From positions 1,012,001-1,076,000 of the forward strand of contig NZ_CP058258.1 of the NCBI RefSeq assembly GCF_013394695.1: a DNA stretch of 64,000 nt, in the 5' to 3' direction. A program made the translations under genes and the position numbers. The notes under the pieces were generated by a model, which was not told the DNA's origin, did not search any database, and saw only the letters and a program-made list of their open reading frames with translations. This stretch comes from Streptococcus sp. oral taxon 061. Lineage in GTDB: Bacteria > Bacillota > Bacilli > Lactobacillales > Streptococcaceae. This document shows positions 19,779-28,729 of this stretch, one piece after another (position 1 is the stretch's first letter; the number at the start of each line of letters is the position of its first letter).

Positions 19779-20927
19779 TCATTGACGTTTGTTCTTCATA
19801 TATTTTCGTAACATGGGAATAAGATTCTGTATTTGATCCTGCTTTATCACCATTACACCATATTCCTGACAACGATGACTATAAACAGGATTGATTTTTC
19901 CAGAGCAAACAATCATTTTCAAACAATTATCACCTGCAAAATGATTGGCATAAACTTCAAGTTCGTTAATAGCTTCAACTGCTAGATCCGTCATTTTACA
20001 AGAAATGAAAACTACAGAGTGACCTTTACGAAGAATAACATCAATCTCATTTTGAACATTGTCAGCCTCAGGGAAAATCCCATTCCAGTCAATTTCAGTA
20101 CCAATCATACATTCATCAAAATACTCCGACTCGAGCGCTAGTAAATAGATATACAATTCTAAAATATGCCCTTTAGTTCGACATAACAGATGTGCTTCTG
20201 GTGTTGGGAATGTATAAGTAACAGTATCTGTTGTTTCCTCTTCTACTTTTAATAAATTAGCTTTTGTGAACAAAGGAATCAAGCTACTGGGGTAAGAATA
20301 AGTTTTTGCATTACTCTCCAAAACTTTTGCTGTTTCAGCGTGAAAATCATTTGTTTTTGCCAGTGCAAAGAATTGGGTAATCTGATACCATTTTTCAGGA
20401 TTTTCGATAGCATATTTGGCCAATTTTTTTATAGCTAGCACTTGCTTATTAGAATGCTGAGGCCTTCTTGATTTAAGGACTTTTCCACCACGTAAAGCTA
20501 TCAATTGTTCAATGGATAAACTAGGAAGCTCTAACTTTTTATCATAAATCTTACCCCTTTCCCAGGCATACTGCTTTCCTTGTTCAACATCCATAGCAAT
20601 AATGGGAATACCTTTCTCCAAACCATACTGATATAGAACTATTGCTAATAGATTATCTCCACCAAAAACATCGATGGTCACTGTCTCAAAATCATTGATA
20701 AATACGTCTAATTCCTGGCAGATTTTTTCTAGGTGAAATTGTCGAAAATATACTTGTTTTAAGTGTGGAACTTGTTCCATTAGAAAATGCTTCAAGGATA
20801 GCTTATCTTCCTCAGCAATTTTTCTTGTAGAAAGGTATAAAATCTCATCACAATCATTGACAAAAGCCTGGTAGACATTTTTCTCAATAGCATGACGATC
20901 GTATAGTTCAATTAAAAGACTAGTCAT
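19779..20927 (-). CDS. Orphan CARF plus PD-(D/E)XK nuclease (DUF1887, Card1/Can2-like)
   Basis: A 382-residue protein of the length and layout of Card1/Can2, nucleases switched on by cyclic oligoadenylates from type III CRISPR. The N-terminal CARF-like Rossmann domain (about 1-120) has LLIELYDRHAIEKNVYQAF and, at 83-97, TIDVFGGDNLLAIVL where relatives usually have TGGTK. A helical linker with winged-helix character follows. The C-terminal nuclease has GHILELYIY (E257), NEIDVIL (D296) and VVFISCK (K311), a complete E-D-xxK site. No CRISPR array or cas gene is in the window. An extended -10 and a 100-base structured leader precede it. Domain assignment is strong; the activating ligand is unknown. 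Confidence 0.85.
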   Translation of the reverse strand: MTSLLIELYDRHAIEKNVYQAFVNDCDEILYLSTRKIAEEDKLSLKHFLMEQVPHLKQVYFRQFHLEKICQELDVFINDFETVTIDVFGGDNLLAIVLYQYGLEKGIPIIAMDVEQGKQYAWERGKIYDKKLELPSLSIEQLIALRGGKVLKSRRPQHSNKQVLAIKKLAKYAIENPEKWYQITQFFALAKTNDFHAETAKVLESNAKTYSYPSSLIPLFTKANLLKVEEETTDTVTYTFPTPEAHLLCRTKGHILELYIYLLALESEYFDECMIGTEIDWNGIFPEADNVQNEIDVILRKGHSVVFISCKMTDLAVEAINELEVYANHFAGDNCLKMIVCSGKINPVYSHRCQEYGVMVIKQDQIQNLIPMLRKYMKNKRQ

Positions 20928-20971
20928 CTTAAGACCTCCTAGACAAAAAAGTCTGAAAGAATAGTGGTCGA

Positions 20972-21013
20972 TCAGAATCGTTGAAAAACTATCACAATTC
21001 TGTTAAATTTCAT
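20972..21013 (-). CDS. Possible 13-aa leader peptide upstream of the CARF nuclease gene
   Basis: ATG at 21013 preceded by AGGAG with 6-base spacing encodes MKFNRIVIVFQRF and stops 44 bases before the nuclease start. The start codon lies in GTCGAT (21012-21017), which can pair with ATCGAC (20967-20972) next to the stop; AGAAT/ATTCT extend the stem. Translation of this ORF would open the stem. Coding is inferred from SD quality only; it could equally be a chance ORF in a structured 5' UTR. Confidence 0.4.
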   Translation of the reverse strand: MKFNRIVIVFQRF

Positions 21014-21030
21014 CGACTTCTCCTACTTCT

Positions 21031-21039
21031 AGTATAGCA
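21031..21039 (-). promoter_or_regulatory. Extended -10 promoter of the CARF nuclease gene
   Basis: TGCTATACT on the minus strand (TGnTATAMT form). No good -35 is seen. The predicted 5' UTR is about 100 bases. Confidence 0.6.
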
Positions 21040-21076
21040 TAAATTGAGATTTCCCTTTCTTATTAGGGTAACAAAT

Positions 21077-21108
21077 AAGGAATAGAAAACGACCGCTCTC
21101 TATTCCTT
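21077..21108 (-). terminator. Terminator of tehB
   Basis: AAGGAATAGA (21077-21086) and TCTATTCCTT (21099-21108) form a 10-bp stem, followed on the minus strand by ATTTGTT. It lies just after the tehB stop and separates it from the CARF gene promoter. Confidence 0.7.
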
Positions 21109-21116
21109 TTATACAT

Positions 21117-21977
21117 TTATTTTACTTTTTTAGCCAACATGGTTGCAAAACGTAGTTGGATACGATTTCCGTTTTCATCACGACGGTGGAGATGGCCAGG
21201 ATTTTCATTGTACTTCACTAATTCCCAGTCCTTGTAGTAATTTGATAACTCACCCTCTTTGAAGGTAAATGGGAAATCAACTGAACATGGATAATCTTCT
21301 GTATCCATAGCACACACAATCAAATTGTAACCTCCAATTGAGGTTTGTTCCTGCATGTTTTGAATAATAGCTGGAATGCGATCTGCTTGTAAAAACATCA
21401 GAACAACCGTTGATACGATAAAATCGTAAGTTTGTCCAATGCTAGCTGAATTGATATCGTAGATACCGACAGGCATTTCTAAATCTTCTTGCTCCACAAT
21501 GCTCTGCAAGATTTCAAGAGATAGCTCATTTTGATCTACAGCTGTGACATCAAAGCCATGTTGAGCTAGAAAGAGTGCATTTCTTCCTTGACCACATCCT
21601 AGGTCTAGTGTCTTACATGGTTTTACTGTATCCATAGCTTCTAAAACTTCCGAATGAACTGGATTGCTATTGTATTTCTTAGGGAAGTAATCCTCCAGTT
21701 TACAGTAGAATTCCAAGTACCATTCCACATCTTCTGTGGCTGCTTCTACTCTGTGCCAGGCTTGAGGTTGTGCCATAGGATTATCAGCACCTGCTTCAAA
21801 AAAGTGCTCGGCTAAAACTTCCCCGTCTTCAGTCAACTCAATAAACTTAAGAGTCCCTTTTAATACGGTAATCTTGCCCCAGGTTCCGACCTTAGTATTG
21901 TGTTTTCTTTGAACAGCTTCTGGCATGGTGTCTTTATTCCAGACAGGCATGCGTTTGTAAGCAACTAGTTTATCCAT
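21117..21977 (-). CDS. tehB: TehB-like SAM-dependent methyltransferase with cupin-like N-terminus
   Basis: A 286-residue protein. The N-terminal 90 residues ([23 protein letters not shown]) are a small beta-barrel of the DUF1971/TehB-like type. The rest is a class I methyltransferase with [27 protein letters not shown]. TehB methylates tellurite and selenite; the natural substrate is unknown. The frame can be read from a GTG at 21986, but I prefer the ATG at 21977 ([15 protein letters not shown]), which matches streptococcal homologues as I recall them. It lies 14 bases after smpB, in the rnr-smpB-tehB group. Confidence 0.88.
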   Translation of the reverse strand: MDKLVAYKRMPVWNKDTMPEAVQRKHNTKVGTWGKITVLKGTLKFIELTEDGEVLAEHFFEAGADNPMAQPQAWHRVEAATEDVEWYLEFYCKLEDYFPKKYNSNPVHSEVLEAMDTVKPCKTLDLGCGQGRNALFLAQHGFDVTAVDQNELSLEILQSIVEQEDLEMPVGIYDINSASIGQTYDFIVSTVVLMFLQADRIPAIIQNMQEQTSIGGYNLIVCAMDTEDYPCSVDFPFTFKEGELSNYYKDWELVKYNENPGHLHRRDENGNRIQLRFATMLAKKVK

Positions 21978-21991
21978 ATTCTTCACTCTTT

Positions 21992-22459
21992 CTATCGATG
22001 GTTAACAGCTTTCATCACACGCGCAATATCACGATCTTGCTCACGTCGTTTGATAGACTCACGTTTATCGTAATCGTGTTTCCCTTTTGCTAATCCTAAA
22101 AGAAGCTTGGCGTAACCATCTTTGATATAAACTTTAAGAGGAACCAGCGTCATCCCTGTTCCTTTGGTTTCTTGCTCTAATTTCTGGATTTGTTTTTTAT
22201 GAAGGAGGAGTTTTCGACGACGTTCTGGCTCCTGGTTCCAGATGTTGCCCTCTTCATACGGAGCGATATGGACATTACTCAGCCAAACTTCCCCATTCTT
22301 AACCTGGGCAAACCCATCTTTCAGATTGATGCGAGCTGCTCGAACACTTTTGATCTCAGTTCCTGTCAAAACCATTCCTGCTTCAAGCGTATCTACAATT
22401 ATATAGTCGTGGTGCGCCTTTTTATTTTGCGCGACGACCTTTCCCTCGCCCTTTGCCAT
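21992..22459 (-). CDS. smpB: SsrA-binding protein SmpB
   Basis: SmpB (155 residues) delivers tmRNA to stalled ribosomes for trans-translation. The conserved core [28 protein letters not shown] and the C-terminal tail [23 protein letters not shown], which enters the decoding centre, are both present. Its start lies inside the end of rnr (38-base overlap), a tight coupling that makes sense because RNase R works with SmpB-tmRNA. The ssrA gene itself is not in the window. Confidence 0.97.
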   Translation of the reverse strand: MAKGEGKVVAQNKKAHHDYIIVDTLEAGMVLTGTEIKSVRAARINLKDGFAQVKNGEVWLSNVHIAPYEEGNIWNQEPERRRKLLLHKKQIQKLEQETKGTGMTLVPLKVYIKDGYAKLLLGLAKGKHDYDKRESIKRREQDRDIARVMKAVNHR

Positions 22460-24764
22460 GCTTGGCTCCTTTCTTTGCTACTTCTTTATAAAAAGGTTTC
22501 TTGCTTTTTTTCTTCTTGTCTTTTGGAGAATGCTTGCGCTTATCAACTAAGCGACCAGATTTTCTCTTGTCTTCTTTCTTATCTGAACGACGCCCTCTAT
22601 CCTTACGACCAGAGTCTTTCAAACCTTTCTCAATGACATCAAATTCACTTGGAATAAAGGAGAAATCAATCTCACCAGTCATCTTATCAGCTCTTTCAAC
22701 ACGAATACGTATCTGCTGACCCACTCGGAAAGTAATTCCTGATTTCCCCCCAAGAAGGGTTAAATCGCGTTCGTTAAAATGATAGAACTCAGGCAGATTT
22801 GTAATATGAATCAAGCCTTCGACTGTATTTGGCAATTCAACAAAAAGACCAAATTTGACGATACTTGATACTACTGCATCATACTCTTCACCCACAAACT
22901 CTTCCATGTACTCAGCTTTTTTCATGGCTTCGACTTCACGTTCAGCTTCGATAGCCCGACGCTCACGATTGGATGATTGAGTTGCAATCTCTGGAATGAC
23001 CTGTTCAAAATGTTCCGCCACTTCTTTAGAACGTCCATAGTCACGAATCATTCGGTGAACAAGGAGGTCCGGATAACGGCGAATCGGACTGGTAAAGTGA
23101 GTGTAATAGTCTGCGGCTAAACCATAATGCCCATGATTATGCTCAGAATAACGAGCCTGCTGCATAGAACGCAAAAGCATCATGGATAATACATCCGCGT
23201 AAGGTTCTCCCTCAACAGCACGCATGATGTCTTGGAGGGCTTCTTGACTAATTTCACTGGCAGTCCCATAAATTCTCAAGCCAAAACTTGAAGCATAATC
23301 AATAAACTTCTGAACTTTTTCAGCTTTAGGTTCCTCATGGATACGATAGATAAAAGGTAGGTCCAGCTTGCTGAAGTGCTCAGCAACCGTTTCGTTAGCA
23401 ATCAACATAAAGGACTCAATCATACGTTCAGCAACACCACGATGTCGAAGAACAATGTCAACTGGCTTGCCTTTTTTATCTACCAAAATCTTAGCTTCAT
23501 TGGTATCAAAACTGAGGGCTCCACGCTTAATTCGCATACTTTCCAAAGTTTCATGGAGCTTGGCCATAAGTTCGATACTAGGAACAATTTTCTTATACTC
23601 TCGTCTCTTCTCCTCGTCACCTGCTAGGATGTCATTGACATCACTATAAGTCATACGGAAACTTGTCTTGATAACAGTCTGTGTAATCGTATAATTACGA
23701 ACACGACCATTTTTATCAATCTCCATAATAGCAGATTGAGTCAAGCGGTCCACTTGAGGGTTAAGAGAACAGATACCGTTTGAAAGACGCTCTGGCAACA
23801 TTGGAACTACACGGTCTGTCACGTAGACGGAGGTCGCCCGATTAAGGGCTTCCTTATCTAGAGCAGATCCCTCTGTCACATAGTAAGAAACGTCGGCAAT
23901 ATGAACACCTAGTTCGATATTTCCATTTTTCAATGGTTTGATATGAACAGCATCATCCAAGTCTTTTGCATCCGCACCATCTATAGTAAATGTAATTTCA
24001 TTCCTAAGATCCAATCGTCCTTCAAAATCCTTCTCAGATGGTACATCCGGTACATTTTCCGCTTCTTTAAGAACAGCTTCTGGAAACTCAGATACAATGT
24101 CCATTGACTCCAAGACTTCGAGGACATCAATCCCTGCATCTGTAGAATGTCCAACAACATCTAGCACACTAGCGACAAAGAAATCGTGTTTCTTACTTGG
24201 GTACTTATCAATAAAGACCTTGAGAACTTCTGTACCGTCTAATTGAATAGCTGGCTTCTTAACGTAGATAGGTTGACTAATCTTTTGATTTTTAGAACGG
24301 ATATAACCCGCATACTTGGGTTTTTCCTCATCAAGAACGATTTGCCCGACAACCGTCGTCAAACTGTGTTCTAAAATATCAATAATCTTAGCTTCAGCTG
24401 CTGTACCTTTCTGTCGGTCTGCAATCTTCTTAATTACAATTTCAACAGTATCGCCATCAATGGCATAGTTAACATCATTTTTTCCTACAAAAAGGTCATC
24501 TTCTTCCCCTTCTAGGCTTACAAAACCAAAGCCATTTTTGTGGGCATGAAAAGTTCCTTTAAGAGTAATCTCGTGTTTCTTCTTTTGGTCCAAGGTGAGA
24601 CTACCATCTTCTTCAAAGCGAATTTGGTGCTTCCTTTCCATCAGGGACAAGGTTTTAATGAGCTCTCGAAAGTCCTTGGAACCATCCTTTCCAAGAGCTT
24701 GAGCCAAGTCATTTACAGTGACTCGTCCCTTTTCTTTTAAATATTCTTTTATTCTATCTTTCAT
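22422..24764 (-). CDS. rnr: Ribonuclease R
   Basis: A 3'-5' exoribonuclease of 780 residues that degrades structured RNA. Order: N-terminal winged-helix/cold-shock domains ([22 protein letters not shown]), the RNB catalytic domain with the acidic cluster [14 protein letters not shown], an S1 domain ([27 protein letters not shown]), and a very basic C-terminal tail ([21 protein letters not shown]). The 3' end overlaps smpB by 38 bases. It follows secG by about 100 bases; the three-gene order secG-rnr-smpB is common in Firmicutes. Confidence 0.96.
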   Translation of the reverse strand: MKDRIKEYLKEKGRVTVNDLAQALGKDGSKDFRELIKTLSLMERKHQIRFEEDGSLTLDQKKKHEITLKGTFHAHKNGFGFVSLEGEEDDLFVGKNDVNYAIDGDTVEIVIKKIADRQKGTAAEAKIIDILEHSLTTVVGQIVLDEEKPKYAGYIRSKNQKISQPIYVKKPAIQLDGTEVLKVFIDKYPSKKHDFFVASVLDVVGHSTDAGIDVLEVLESMDIVSEFPEAVLKEAENVPDVPSEKDFEGRLDLRNEITFTIDGADAKDLDDAVHIKPLKNGNIELGVHIADVSYYVTEGSALDKEALNRATSVYVTDRVVPMLPERLSNGICSLNPQVDRLTQSAIMEIDKNGRVRNYTITQTVIKTSFRMTYSDVNDILAGDEEKRREYKKIVPSIELMAKLHETLESMRIKRGALSFDTNEAKILVDKKGKPVDIVLRHRGVAERMIESFMLIANETVAEHFSKLDLPFIYRIHEEPKAEKVQKFIDYASSFGLRIYGTASEISQEALQDIMRAVEGEPYADVLSMMLLRSMQQARYSEHNHGHYGLAADYYTHFTSPIRRYPDLLVHRMIRDYGRSKEVAEHFEQVIPEIATQSSNRERRAIEAEREVEAMKKAEYMEEFVGEEYDAVVSSIVKFGLFVELPNTVEGLIHITNLPEFYHFNERDLTLLGGKSGITFRVGQQIRIRVERADKMTGEIDFSFIPSEFDVIEKGLKDSGRKDRGRRSDKKEDKRKSGRLVDKRKHSPKDKKKKSKKPFYKEVAKKGAKHGKGRGKGRRAK

Positions 24765-24863
24765 GTTTTCTTTCTAGATTGTTAAAATTTTTCTTTTTGG
24801 CGTAAAACCTTATTTCTTTCAAAAATAAAAATAGGCAAAGACCTAGTCTCGCCCATTATTTTC

Positions 24864-25097
24864 TTATCTACTTGATAATACCGTCAATGCTAAGGCAATG
24901 GCTAGCCAGAAAAAGACTAAGATTCCTGTCAAACGTTGCATTACGGCTTCAAAACCACGCGCTTTGCTACGTTCAAACAAATCACCTGAGCTGGCATCAA
25001 ATACATTGCTAGATTGATTTTTAGTTGGTTGCATAAAAATTGCAATCACAATCACAACAGATAATACTAATAAAATGGTTAATAATAGGTTATACAT
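24864..25097 (-). CDS. secG: Preprotein translocase subunit SecG
   Basis: A 77-residue protein with two membrane helices (about 2-22 and 54-74). They are joined by a polar loop containing KNQSSNVFDASSGDLFERSKARGFE, typical of Gram-positive SecG. It stimulates SecYEG-dependent export. It lies upstream of rnr, the usual order, and 39 bases after rpmG. Confidence 0.93.
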   Translation of the reverse strand: MYNLLLTILLVLSVVIVIAIFMQPTKNQSSNVFDASSGDLFERSKARGFEAVMQRLTGILVFFWLAIALALTVLSSR

Positions 25098-25136
25098 ATC
25101 AAACTCCTTAAAATCCCTATTATTCTACCATAATTT

Positions 25137-25286
25137 CTACTTAGATTCAAGATGTAGAGTCACTTTTCTTTCTTTGGGACAATACTTTAAGACTTCAATC
25201 TTATCTGGATGTGTTTTAGAGTTCTTACTGGTTAGATAATTCATGCTGCCACAAGAGGAGCATTTTAGATTAATTTTTACACGCAC
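25137..25286 (-). CDS. rpmG: 50S ribosomal protein L33 (degenerate zinc ligand form)
   Basis: A 49-codon gene beginning with GTG (25286): [21 protein letters not shown], ending VTLHLESK. It matches L33, but only the first CxxC pair is present; the second site reads YCPKER with a single cysteine, so zinc binding is probably lost. Streptococci carry several rpmG copies and switch between zinc and zinc-free types. No strong SD is visible before the GTG. It sits before secG as in pneumococcus. Confidence 0.9.
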   Translation of the reverse strand: MRVKINLKCSSCGSMNYLTSKNSKTHPDKIEVLKYCPKERKVTLHLESK

Positions 25287-25368
25287 TAGATTTTTGTATT
25301 TGATACTATTTTAATCTAAGATGACTTGAACAAACAATACCAAAATTCTCCTTCCTAACAAAGTTGAT

Positions 25369-25962
25369 TTATAGACACATTTCATCAAGCAACTGAACTA
25401 CCTGAGCTATCAGCTGTTCTTGATTTCCATTATTATCTAGACTGTGGCTAGCCAGACTAATTTTTCTTTCTAAAGGCCATTGAGAGTTTAAACGGGATTC
25501 AGCTGCTTCTTTTGAAATTTGATCCCGTCTCATTAATCGCTCCAATTGAACATCACGATTTACATAGACTAACCAAGTTTCGTCAAACCATGAAGCATAG
25601 TCCTGCTCAAAAAGCAGGGGAATATCCATGAAAAAGAGTGCTTCAGTCCGAGCCAACTGATTTCGTAAAATGGCTAACTCCTCACGAATAATTTCTCCTT
25701 GGGTTCTCTTAGACCATTCCTGCTCTTCGGGCTTTGAAAAAATAAGACTAGCCAGAATGGGGCGATTCAGTTCACCATTCTCAAGAAGGATCTTCTCCCC
25801 AAAGTGCTCCACTAAAATCTGATAGAGACGTCCACCTGGTTTTTGTAGTTGGTGCACAAGGGCATCCGCATCAACGACTTCAAACCCTTTGTGTCTAAGA
25901 AAATTTATAACAGTTGACTTCCCAGATGCAATGCCTCCAGTAATTCCAATGATTTTAGCCAT
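25369..25962 (-). CDS. coaE: Dephospho-CoA kinase
   Basis: CoaE (197 residues) phosphorylates dephospho-CoA in the last step of coenzyme A synthesis. The P-loop is IGITGGIASGKSTV and the adenine/CoA region contains DADALVHQLQKPGG. The frame extends to 25980, but AAGGAGG lies 5 bases before the ATG at 25962, which sets the start. That ATG overlaps the mutM stop (TAATG), so translation is coupled. Confidence 0.96.
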   Translation of the reverse strand: MAKIIGITGGIASGKSTVINFLRHKGFEVVDADALVHQLQKPGGRLYQILVEHFGEKILLENGELNRPILASLIFSKPEEQEWSKRTQGEIIREELAILRNQLARTEALFFMDIPLLFEQDYASWFDETWLVYVNRDVQLERLMRRDQISKEAAESRLNSQWPLERKISLASHSLDNNGNQEQLIAQVVQLLDEMCL

Positions 25963-26786
25963 TACTTCCTCCTTTGACACTTAGGACAAAAGTGAGTTCC
26001 ACGACCACCAAGTTGAATCTTTTCGATGATAGCTCCGCAACGCGAACAAGCTTGACCTGCCTTGTCGTATACTTGATGAAATTCCTGCATAGTGCCATCT
26101 TCTCCAAAAGCATTGGTATAGGTTCGGATAGTGGACCCTCCCTTTTCAACAGCCTGTCCTAGAACCTTAATGGTTTCATCATGGACTTTTCTAGCCTCTT
26201 GGGAGCTTAAACTATTAGAACTTCTAAACGGATGAATCTTCGCTCTCCAAAGAACTTCATCAACATAGATATTTCCTAATCCTGCTACAAGAGTCTGGTC
26301 CAGCAAATGAGATTTAATTGGTTTTTTAGACTTTTTCAAGGCTAGTTTTAATCTTGCTAAATCAAAATCTTGCTCAGTCGGTTCCGGACCTAATTTTTTA
26401 GTAACAAAGTAAGCTTCTAAAAGCTTCGGAGCAAGCAATTCCATAGTCCCAAACTTACGAACATCCTCATACACCAAAGTACCACCATCTTCAAAATGTA
26501 TCAAAATATGAGCGTGTTTACGTTCTGGAACTTGGTCTGGGTAATAAAAATACTTGCCTTCCATTCTCAAATGTGAGATAAGGACTTTATCAGATAAATA
26601 GAAAAGTAGATACTTGCCACGGCGTCCCATTGATAAGATAACTTGACCAGGCAGTTCCTTTCGAAATTGGTCCAAATCTGTCTTAATCATCTTGGGGTAA
26701 CGAATGTCAAGACTAGCAACCTTCTTCCCCAGAATCAATTTTTCTAGTCCACGCCGAACCGTTTCGACCTCAGGTAATTCAGGCAT
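25962..26786 (-). CDS. mutM: Formamidopyrimidine-DNA glycosylase MutM (Fpg)
   Basis: A bifunctional glycosylase/AP lyase of 274 residues that removes 8-oxoguanine. The start at 26786 gives MPELPEVETVRRGL; the proline at 2 is the catalytic nucleophile once Met is removed, so the longer frame to 26828 cannot be right. AGGAGG precedes this ATG. The H2TH region (LLDQTLVAGLGNIYVDE) and the C-terminal zinc finger (CSRCGAIIEKIQLGGRGTHFCPKC) are complete. It overlaps coaE by 1 base and follows era by 48 bases. Confidence 0.97.
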   Translation of the reverse strand: MPELPEVETVRRGLEKLILGKKVASLDIRYPKMIKTDLDQFRKELPGQVILSMGRRGKYLLFYLSDKVLISHLRMEGKYFYYPDQVPERKHAHILIHFEDGGTLVYEDVRKFGTMELLAPKLLEAYFVTKKLGPEPTEQDFDLARLKLALKKSKKPIKSHLLDQTLVAGLGNIYVDEVLWRAKIHPFRSSNSLSSQEARKVHDETIKVLGQAVEKGGSTIRTYTNAFGEDGTMQEFHQVYDKAGQACSRCGAIIEKIQLGGRGTHFCPKCQRRK

Positions 26787-26834
26787 AGCTCCTCCTTTTC
26801 TAAAAACAAGAAGCAGGCTACTGCCCACCTCTTC

Positions 26835-27734
26835 TTAATATTCTTTTTCGTTGTAACCAAAATCAGCAAGATCTAATTTCTTATCGCGCCAATTTTTCTT
26901 AACCTTGACCCATGTTTCTAGGAAGACCTTGTCACCTAGCATGAGTTCGATATCTTTACGAGCCATGGTTCCAATTTTCTTGAGCATGGCACCGCCTTTA
27001 CCAATGATAATTCCTTTTTGGCTGTCACGCTCGACCATAATGGTTGCTCGAATATGAACTTTATCGGTTTCCTCATCTCGTTTCATAGAATCAACCACTA
27101 CTGCAACTGAGTGTGGAATTTCCTCACGCGTTAAGTGTAAAACTTTTTCACGAATCATCTCTGATACTAGGAAACGCTCTGGGTGATCTGTGATTTGATC
27201 TGACGGGAAATATTGGAAACCTTCTTCTAAGTTTTCGCTCAAAATATCGATCAAACGCGAAACATTATTTCCTTGTAGAGCTGAAATCGGTACAATTTCC
27301 TTAAAGTCCATCTGATTACGGAAGTCATCGATCTGAGCCAAAAGTTGGTCTGGGTGCACCTTGTCAATCTTGTTTACCACGAGAATCACAGGAACCTTAG
27401 CAGCCTTGAGTCGTTCGATAATCATATCGTCACCCTTCCCACGTGGTTCATCAGCAGGAACCATAAAGAGAACGGTATCGACTTCACGAAGAGTGCTATA
27501 GGCTGACTCTACCATGAAATCTCCAAGAGCTGTCTTAGGTTTGTGAATTCCCGGCGTATCGATAAAGACAATCTGTTCCTTATCGGTCGTGTAGATTCCC
27601 ATAATCTTGTTGCGCGTTGTCTGCGCCTTGTCACTCATGATGGCAATTTTTTGCCCCATGACATGATTCAAAAAAGTTGACTTCCCAACATTGGGACGTC
27701 CTAAAATGGCTACAAAGCCTGATTTAAATGTCAT
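26835..27734 (-). CDS. era: GTPase Era
   Basis: Era (299 residues) binds 16S rRNA near the anti-SD and helps 30S assembly. G1 is [10 protein letters not shown]3 is DTPGI and G4 is NKID. The C-terminal KH domain contains [13 protein letters not shown]. The frame runs to 27770, but GAGGTAACT precedes the ATG at 27734 ([12 protein letters not shown]), giving the usual length. It forms ybeY-dgkA-era with its upstream neighbours, a conserved rRNA-maturation cluster. Confidence 0.97.
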   Translation of the reverse strand: MTFKSGFVAILGRPNVGKSTFLNHVMGQKIAIMSDKAQTTRNKIMGIYTTDKEQIVFIDTPGIHKPKTALGDFMVESAYSTLREVDTVLFMVPADEPRGKGDDMIIERLKAAKVPVILVVNKIDKVHPDQLLAQIDDFRNQMDFKEIVPISALQGNNVSRLIDILSENLEEGFQYFPSDQITDHPERFLVSEMIREKVLHLTREEIPHSVAVVVDSMKRDEETDKVHIRATIMVERDSQKGIIIGKGGAMLKKIGTMARKDIELMLGDKVFLETWVKVKKNWRDKKLDLADFGYNEKEY

Positions 27735-27751
27735 AGTTACCTCTATAATGT

Positions 27752-28147
27752 TTAAAATAGCAAATCCCAAATCCTAGGGATGAAAATGATAAGTCCAGTC
27801 ACTGCAGCAAATAAAGACACAACAAGAACTGCACCTGCAGCCATGTCTTTAGCCTTCTTTGCAAGCATATCGAAGTGATAATGGCTAGCCAAATCCACTA
27901 CATTTTCAATAGCAGAATTTAAAATCTCAAAAGCAATTACTAAAAAAATGCTTAATAGGAGAAATAGCCATTCAATTCTGGAAACTTGAAAAACAATGCC
28001 TGCAAGTAGAACTAAGAGAGAAGTCACCGTATGCTTTCTCATATTACGCTCTTCTTTTATGGCAGTAAAAATACCTGTCAGGGCAAAATCTAAACTTGAA
28101 AGCAAGTCGCGATTCTTCCATTTTCGTTTATTGTCTTGTGAGTCCAT
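27752..28147 (-). CDS. dgkA: Diacylglycerol/undecaprenol kinase DgkA
   Basis: A small membrane kinase of 131 residues with three helices. The family signature [16 protein letters not shown] is at about 70-85. In Gram-positives this protein phosphorylates undecaprenol and so recycles the cell-wall lipid carrier. A cytosolic basic head ([20 protein letters not shown]) precedes the helices. It overlaps ybeY by 20 bases and lies 17 bases before era. Confidence 0.94.
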   Translation of the reverse strand: MDSQDNKRKWKNRDLLSSLDFALTGIFTAIKEERNMRKHTVTSLLVLLAGIVFQVSRIEWLFLLLSIFLVIAFEILNSAIENVVDLASHYHFDMLAKKAKDMAAGAVLVVSLFAAVTGLIIFIPRIWDLLF

Positions 28148-28625
28148 AGGCTGTTAAAATTTCTTCTTGTAAACCGAACATCTCCGCTTCTTCTTCCGGA
28201 GTGTAGTGATCATAACCGTTTATGTGTAAAAAACCGTGCACAGCTAAAAAGCCCATTTCACGTTCAAAACTATGACCGTACTCTTCAGCTTGCTCATGCG
28301 CTTTATCAATTGAAATGAATAACTCGCCGATATAAGAATCAAATTCTGACATCATTTCTGCTAAGTCAGGATCTTCTGCCAAATCCTCTTCGTCAAAGGT
28401 AATCTCTAATTCAGGTTTGTATTCAAGACTAATAACGTCTGTTGGACGGTCAGTATCACGAAACTCTAAATTGAGTTCATGACTGCGTTCATTGGTCACA
28501 AAAGTGACTGCCATCTCCTTGTCTTCTTTTCCAATTTTTTTAGCAGCAAATTCCAAAATTTCTTGTGTTTGCTTTAAAATTTCTTCAGAAACCTGACCAG
28601 TTTCATCTACCATTTCAATATACAT
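28128..28625 (-). CDS. ybeY: Endoribonuclease YbeY (rRNA maturation)
   Basis: A 165-residue metal-dependent endoribonuclease that acts in 16S rRNA 3' maturation and 70S quality control. The zinc site is [11 protein letters not shown] (H-x3-H-x5-H). The conserved [11 protein letters not shown] precedes it. It is the first gene of ybeY-dgkA-era and is divergent from rqcH. Confidence 0.96.
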   Translation of the reverse strand: MYIEMVDETGQVSEEILKQTQEILEFAAKKIGKEDKEMAVTFVTNERSHELNLEFRDTDRPTDVISLEYKPELEITFDEEDLAEDPDLAEMMSEFDSYIGELFISIDKAHEQAEEYGHSFEREMGFLAVHGFLHINGYDHYTPEEEAEMFGLQEEILTAYGLTRQ

Positions 28626-28693
28626 GTGCTTCTCGATTCTCTTTACTTGGCTTTATTATACCATATTTCTATGATTTTATTCTACCTTTTTGA

Positions 28694-28699
28694 TATAAT
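28694..28699 (+). promoter_or_regulatory. Extended -10 promoter of rqcH/pavA
   Basis: TGATATAAT (TATAAT at 28694-28699), 30 bases before the ATG. No good -35 is seen 17 bases upstream. Confidence 0.6.
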
Positions 28700-28729
28700 A
28701 CTATGGAATACATTCATAAGGAGAGAACC

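Noticed and set aside
19779..20927. A CRISPR-Cas locus around the CARF gene
   Set aside because: No direct-repeat array and no cas genes are present on either side; flanks are coiA and tehB.
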